NCBI GenBank assembly: GCA_003647375.1
Contig: QMMS01000156.1
Coordinates: forward strand, 1 to 10,232
Direction: 5' to 3'
Origin: Deltaproteobacteria bacterium
Lineage (GTDB): Bacteria > Desulfobacterota > Desulfobacteria > Desulfobacterales > B30-G6
DNA length: 10,232 nucleotides
The notes below the pieces were generated by a model, which did not search any database, was not told where the DNA came from, and saw nothing but the letters and a program-made list of their open reading frames with translations. Position 1 is the first letter of the stretch; every line of letters starts with the position of its first letter. The position numbers and the translations under genes are program-made. Below, piece after piece: positions 7,981-10,232 of this stretch.

Positions 7981-8208
7981 TCACGCTTTTTGTATGTAAA
8001 TACGATAATTGCCTTCGTCTACCTGTTGTTTGATGATCCGGTCTTTGGAGCGCTCAATTATCAACGCAAGGTCTTTTGTCACTGCTTGATCCTTTAGACA
8101 AACACATACAACTTCGCCCGATGTCATTTTATTTAGTTGCTTTTTACACTGAAGCAGACAAATCGGTGGTAACAAACCTGTGAGATCTAATTCATCATCT
8201 GATGACAT
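7981..8208 (-). CDS. TusA/SirA-like small protein lacking the usual catalytic cysteine
   Basis: This 75-residue protein has the layout of TusA-family sulfur carriers: LDLTGL, then the position of the Cys-Pro-X-Pro motif, then LLQCKKQL and the GE-V strand, followed by the second half of the alpha/beta fold. TusA proteins carry persulfide sulfur on the cysteine of CPXP. Here the motif reads P-P-I-C: the expected cysteine is proline 14 and a cysteine (C17) stands three residues later; C21 is also near. I checked the codons (cca ccg att tgt) on the minus strand. The ATG at 8208 has AGGGG about seven bases upstream; a GTG at 8214 is an alternative. It is the first gene after the predicted sigma-54 promoter, so it probably belongs to the operon, although 182 bases containing a repeat separate it from the next gene. 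It may be a sulfur-trafficking protein with a displaced thiol, or a non-catalytic relative. Confidence 0.75.
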   Translation of the reverse strand: MSSDDELDLTGLLPPICLLQCKKQLNKMTSGEVVCVCLKDQAVTKDLALIIERSKDRIIKQQVDEGNYRIYIQKA

Positions 8209-8238
8209 GTGCACCCCTGCAAGACACTTTATTCTATT

Positions 8239-8275
8239 ATTTAAAACCTGGTCCTTTGGGCCCGGATATCTACGT
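8239..8275. repeat. Left arm of nested inverted repeats around the promoter
   Basis: Positions 8239-8262 are a perfect 24-base inverted match to 8593-8616. Overlapping this, 8254-8275 is an inverted match, with about three differences, to 8461-8482, the inner end of the right long repeat; the same sequence also occurs at 143-164. So this 37-base block looks like a fragment of the same repeat family, here oriented like the left copy. It lies in the leader of the operon transcript, between the predicted start site and the TusA-like gene. Confidence 0.8.
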
Positions 8276-8293
8276 GTAATTTTGTTTTAGAGT

Positions 8294-8309
8294 TACAATA
8301 TTCATGCCA
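8294..8309 (-). promoter_or_regulatory. Candidate sigma-54 promoter for the operon
   Basis: On the minus strand this reads TGGCATGAATATTGTA. It matches the sigma-54 consensus TGGCACG-N4-TTGCA at all but two defined positions: T for C in the -24 element and T for C in the -12 GC. Spacing between the GG and the -12 dinucleotide is the required ten bases. Transcription would begin near 8283 and give a leader of about 75 bases before the TusA-like ATG at 8208. The gene divergent to it encodes a sigma-54 activator, which supports the call. The -12 GT in place of GC is a weakness. Confidence 0.55.
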
Positions 8310-8339
8310 TGGAATAAAATTATGTTGAAATAATATAAC

Positions 8340-8368
8340 AAACTGAAATATAAGGATAATTTCAGTTT
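8340..8368. promoter_or_regulatory. Perfect 10-bp dyad, possible activator binding site
   Basis: The arms aaactgaaat (8340-8349) and atttcagttt (8359-8368) are perfectly inverted around a nine-base spacer. The centre is about 46 bases upstream of the predicted -24 element of the operon promoter, near -71 relative to the inferred start. This is close to where sigma-54 activators bind, and a Fis-type activator is encoded next door. No T-run follows in either direction, so a terminator is less likely. A weaker dyad, gtgtt-N5-aacac, lies at 8398-8412 and could be a second site. Confidence 0.45.
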
Positions 8369-8425
8369 TCGTAGACACTTGTTAAAAACCATTTCATGTG
8401 TTATCTAAACACGCGTAAAAATAAT

Positions 8426-8459
8426 AATTAAACAGGTGATTAAATTAAACAGGTGATAA
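8426..8459. repeat. Tandem direct repeat, period 17
   Basis: Two adjacent copies of aattaaacaggtgat start at 8426 and 8443, with a period of 17 bases, ending just before the right long inverted repeat. The core acaggtgat resembles the agcaggtgacat before the regulator start codon at 8638, which may be chance. Its function is unknown; a tandem protein-binding site or a small duplication would both fit. Confidence 0.5.
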
Positions 8460-8460
8460 A

Positions 8461-8580
8461 GTAGATACCCGGGTCCAAAGGGTCCGGCACTGATTCAACC
8501 CTATATAGGGATTAATCTTATGCACATTCAGCATGTGATAAATTCTAAATCCGAATATCGAAATACGAAACAAATCCAAA
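8461..8580. repeat. Right copy of the long inverted repeat
   Basis: This is the inverted partner of 46-164. It includes the perfect palindrome ccctatataggg (8500-8511), degenerate in the left copy, and a small stem cacat-tcagc-atgtg (8523-8537), also partly kept on the left. It ends in the AT-rich segment with aaatacgaaacaaatccaaa. It lies between the operon promoter region and the regulator gene and covers most of the regulator's upstream region, so it could carry that gene's promoter; I see no convincing -35/-10 pair. Confidence 0.9.
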
Positions 8581-8592
8581 CATCTCTGACCT

Positions 8593-8616
8593 GGCCCAAA
8601 GGACCAGGTTTTAAAT
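8593..8616. repeat. Right arm of perfect 24-bp inverted repeat
   Basis: This is the exact reverse complement of 8239-8262. The two arms enclose 378 bases that contain the operon promoter, the dyad, the tandem repeat and the right long repeat. The arm ends 21 bases before the regulator start codon. It could be an element end, or a pair of protein-binding sites shared by the divergent promoters. Confidence 0.85.
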
Positions 8617-8637
8617 GACGGAATAAGCAGGTGACAT

Positions 8638-10041
8638 ATGAAACCACCGACAATTAGTTTTCCCTGGGAACAAATAATCAGTACCATGAACGATGTGCTC
8701 ATGGTCATAGCCCTGGATGGAACCGTCGTGATGGTAAACCAGGCATTTGAAACACATACCGGCTATACAAAAAACGAGGTGATTGGACAACCGTGCACAA
8801 TTCTTGAGTGTGATGCCTGCGAATTAACATTGAACCCTGGAAAAGGTGAACCATGGTGTGCTCTCTTTGAACCTAGCCATGAAGGTATCAAGCGGTGTCG
8901 ATGTAACTTGAGGAAAAAGGACGGCACATATATGCCGGCTCTGAAAAATGCCTCCGTGCTTAGAGATGATCAGGGCGCTGCTGTTGGCTCGGTGGAAACC
9001 TTGACGGACATATCTGAATTAGACAGGCTCGACCGGGAGGTTGTGCAACTTTCGCGACAACTGGACCAAGAGGAAGGTTTTTACGGTATCATAGGCAAAT
9101 CGATCGTTATGCAAAGGGTTTTTGACGTCATCCAAAAAACCGCTAAAAGCGATGCCCCGGCAATAATATACGGAGAAAGCGGTACGGGAAAAGAACTGGT
9201 TGCCCGTGCCATACACATGATAGGGAGAAGAAAAGACAAACCCTATGTACAGCTGAATTGTGCGGCGCTAAATGAGTCATTGTTGGAAAGCGAGCTCTTT
9301 GGTCATACCAAAGGTGCCTTTACAGGTGCGCTTCTACATAGGGTTGGGCGGTTTGAAGCTGCAAATGGTGGAGATATTTTTCTTGATGAAGTAGGCGACA
9401 TCCCTTTATCGATTCAAGTGAAACTTCTCCGGGTTATCGAGACCAAAAGATTTGAGCGTGTGGGTGATCATCAGCCGATTCATGTGGATGTGAGAATCAT
9501 TACAGCCACCAACAAAAACCTTGAAGAAATGATTCAAGAAAATTTGTTCAGAGAAGATCTCTTTTACCGGGTCAATGTACTTCCGATCTACCTTCCGCCT
9601 CTCAGGGACAGACAAGAGGATATTCCTGTACTTGTGAATTATTTTATTCGTAATATGCAGAGAAAAAACCATAAAATAATTTCCGGATTGACCAAGGGGG
9701 CAATGGAAAAAATCATGACCTACTATTGGCCCGGAAATATAAGAGAATTGAAAAGTGCGTTGGAATATGCATTTGTAATTGCTGAAAGGGGAATGATTGA
9801 CATTGATCATCTACCCCCCCAAATATTAAAGGAAGTATCCAGTTTAAATGTTGATGTGGGAAAATCCGTCAGATCGCTTCGACAAGGTAAGGGTTCAAAA
9901 AAAGAAGCACTCATCGAAGCGCTGAGAATAAGCCAGGGTAACAAATCTGAAGCTGCACGAATTCTCGGTGTTAACAGGGTCACGGTTTGGAACCGAATGA
10001 AAAAATATGGAATAGATCTTAGAAAAGTTTTGATTCCCTGA
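8638..10041 (+). CDS. Sigma-54-dependent activator with a cysteine-rich PAS sensor domain
   Basis: This 467-residue protein activates sigma-54 RNA polymerase. Residues about 10-128 form a PAS domain (NDVLMVIALDGTVVMVNQAF, then TGYTKNEVIG) with six cysteines, C53, C58, C61, C74, C87 and C89, in place of an ordinary loop. A short linker leads to the AAA+ domain (about 149-380): Walker A GESGTGKE (179-186), sigma-54 contact loop GAFTGA (226-231), Walker B IFLDE (247-251), arginine-finger region FREDLFYRVN and sensor II WPGNIRE (364-370). A Fis-type helix-turn-helix ends the protein (about 423-458, GNKSEAARILGVNRVTVWNR). There is no receiver domain or membrane segment, so it probably senses a cytoplasmic redox or ligand signal directly. 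The ATG at 8638 follows caggtg at a suitable distance. It is divergent from the operon, whose promoter has a sigma-54 match, so that operon is its likely target. Confidence 0.95.
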   Translation: MKPPTISFPWEQIISTMNDVLMVIALDGTVVMVNQAFETHTGYTKNEVIGQPCTILECDACELTLNPGKGEPWCALFEPSHEGIKRCRCNLRKKDGTYMPALKNASVLRDDQGAAVGSVETLTDISELDRLDREVVQLSRQLDQEEGFYGIIGKSIVMQRVFDVIQKTAKSDAPAIIYGESGTGKELVARAIHMIGRRKDKPYVQLNCAALNESLLESELFGHTKGAFTGALLHRVGRFEAANGGDIFLDEVGDIPLSIQVKLLRVIETKRFERVGDHQPIHVDVRIITATNKNLEEMIQENLFREDLFYRVNVLPIYLPPLRDRQEDIPVLVNYFIRNMQRKNHKIISGLTKGAMEKIMTYYWPGNIRELKSALEYAFVIAERGMIDIDHLPPQILKEVSSLNVDVGKSVRSLRQGKGSKKEALIEALRISQGNKSEAARILGVNRVTVWNRMKKYGIDLRKVLIP

Positions 10042-10085
10042 ATAAATTCGCTTTGCGAATTTATGAAACGCGACGTTGTCGCTTT
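10042..10085 (+). terminator. Two tandem hairpins just after the regulator stop
   Basis: The first hairpin has perfect 10-bp arms, ataaattcgc and gcgaatttat, around a three-base loop (10042-10064), and begins at the base after the TGA. The second is gcgac-gtt-gtcgc (10070-10082), followed only by ttta. The U-run is too short for a textbook intrinsic terminator, so this may be a weak terminator, an RNA-stabilising structure, or part of the adjoining repeat family. Confidence 0.45.
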
Positions 10086-10111
10086 ATGGCAATTTGAATA
10101 ATTTATAGGTA

Positions 10112-10232
10112 GTGTCCGTCCAGAAATGAGGATTTTTGCGTGAGATCAAGGCGGACGACAGATTTAACCCGGAGTAATAGCGTGCTATTTTGAGGAGTTA
10201 AATCATGGCGTCCAACGCCGATATCGCGGAAA
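10112..10232. repeat. Palindromic intergenic element, cut by the window end
   Basis: Nested inverted arms share one centre at about 10182: aatagc/gctatt (10176-10181 and 10184-10189), gatttaac/gttaaatc (10161-10168 and 10197-10204), and looser pairing of tttttgcgtgagatc with gatatcgcggaaa near the edge. The left end begins gtgtccgtcc. If symmetric, it should end about 20 bases beyond the window with the complement of that end. There is no coding capacity. From memory it resembles repeats common in Desulfobacterales; a search would decide. Confidence 0.6.

Noticed and set aside
8426..8459. Start of a CRISPR array
   Set aside because: There are only two adjacent 17-base copies with no spacers and no cas genes nearby.
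8475..8500. Possible sigma-54 promoter for the regulator around ccggcactgattcaac
   Set aside because: The base pair ten positions after the GG is AC rather than GC, so the essential -12 element is missing.
8445..8708. Minus-strand open frame of 87 residues across the right inverted repeat
   Set aside because: It covers the repeat and runs into the regulator coding region; the translated part reflects the noncoding repeat.

Overview
The window looks like chromosomal DNA of a sulfur-cycling Desulfobacterota (deltaproteobacterial) anaerobe. The grounds are a multiheme cytochrome c, NrfD/HybB-type membrane subunits, a PsrA/PhsA-type molybdoenzyme, a sigma-54 activator with a cysteine-rich PAS domain, and structured intergenic repeats of a kind I associate from memory with Desulfobacterales. 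No database search was possible, so the taxonomy is inference.

Layout. Positions 161-8208 hold six genes on the minus strand, read from high to low coordinates: a TusA-like small protein (7981-8208), a Tat-exported HybA/DsrO-type protein with four [4Fe-4S] clusters and a C-terminal membrane anchor (6857-7798), a giant NrfD-multiheme cytochrome c fusion (3591-6860), a monoheme cytochrome c (3248-3580), a Tat-exported bis-MGD molybdenum oxidoreductase (1007-3199) and a PsrB-type protein with four [4Fe-4S] clusters (161-808). The genes from 7798 to 1007 are tightly packed, with an ATGA overlap and gaps of 10 and 48 bases. A 182-base gap precedes the second gene and a 198-base gap precedes the last. 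A divergent PAS-AAA+-Fis activator (8638-10041) lies to the right.

How the genes may work together. The NrfD part should exchange electrons with quinone in the inner membrane. The two ferredoxin-like subunits, the 13 haem sites of the fusion and the small cytochrome would wire the membrane to two periplasmic redox modules: the molybdoenzyme (polysulfide/thiosulfate-reductase-like) and an octaheme tetrathionate-reductase-like (OTR) domain inside the fusion. A sulfur-oxyanion or polysulfide substrate fits all parts, including the TusA-like protein, but it is not proven. The 429-base divergent region carries a good sigma-54 promoter match facing the operon (8294-8309), with a perfect 10-bp dyad upstream (8340-8368) as a possible activator site.

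Repeats. A ~119-bp sequence occurs as two inverted copies (46-164 and 8461-8580, about 91 percent identical by eye) bracketing the whole operon and its promoter. A perfect 24-bp inverted pair (8239-8262 and 8593-8616) brackets the promoter region. A 144-bp MITE-like palindrome (7821-7964) sits between the first two operon genes, and a further palindromic element runs off the right end (10112-10232).
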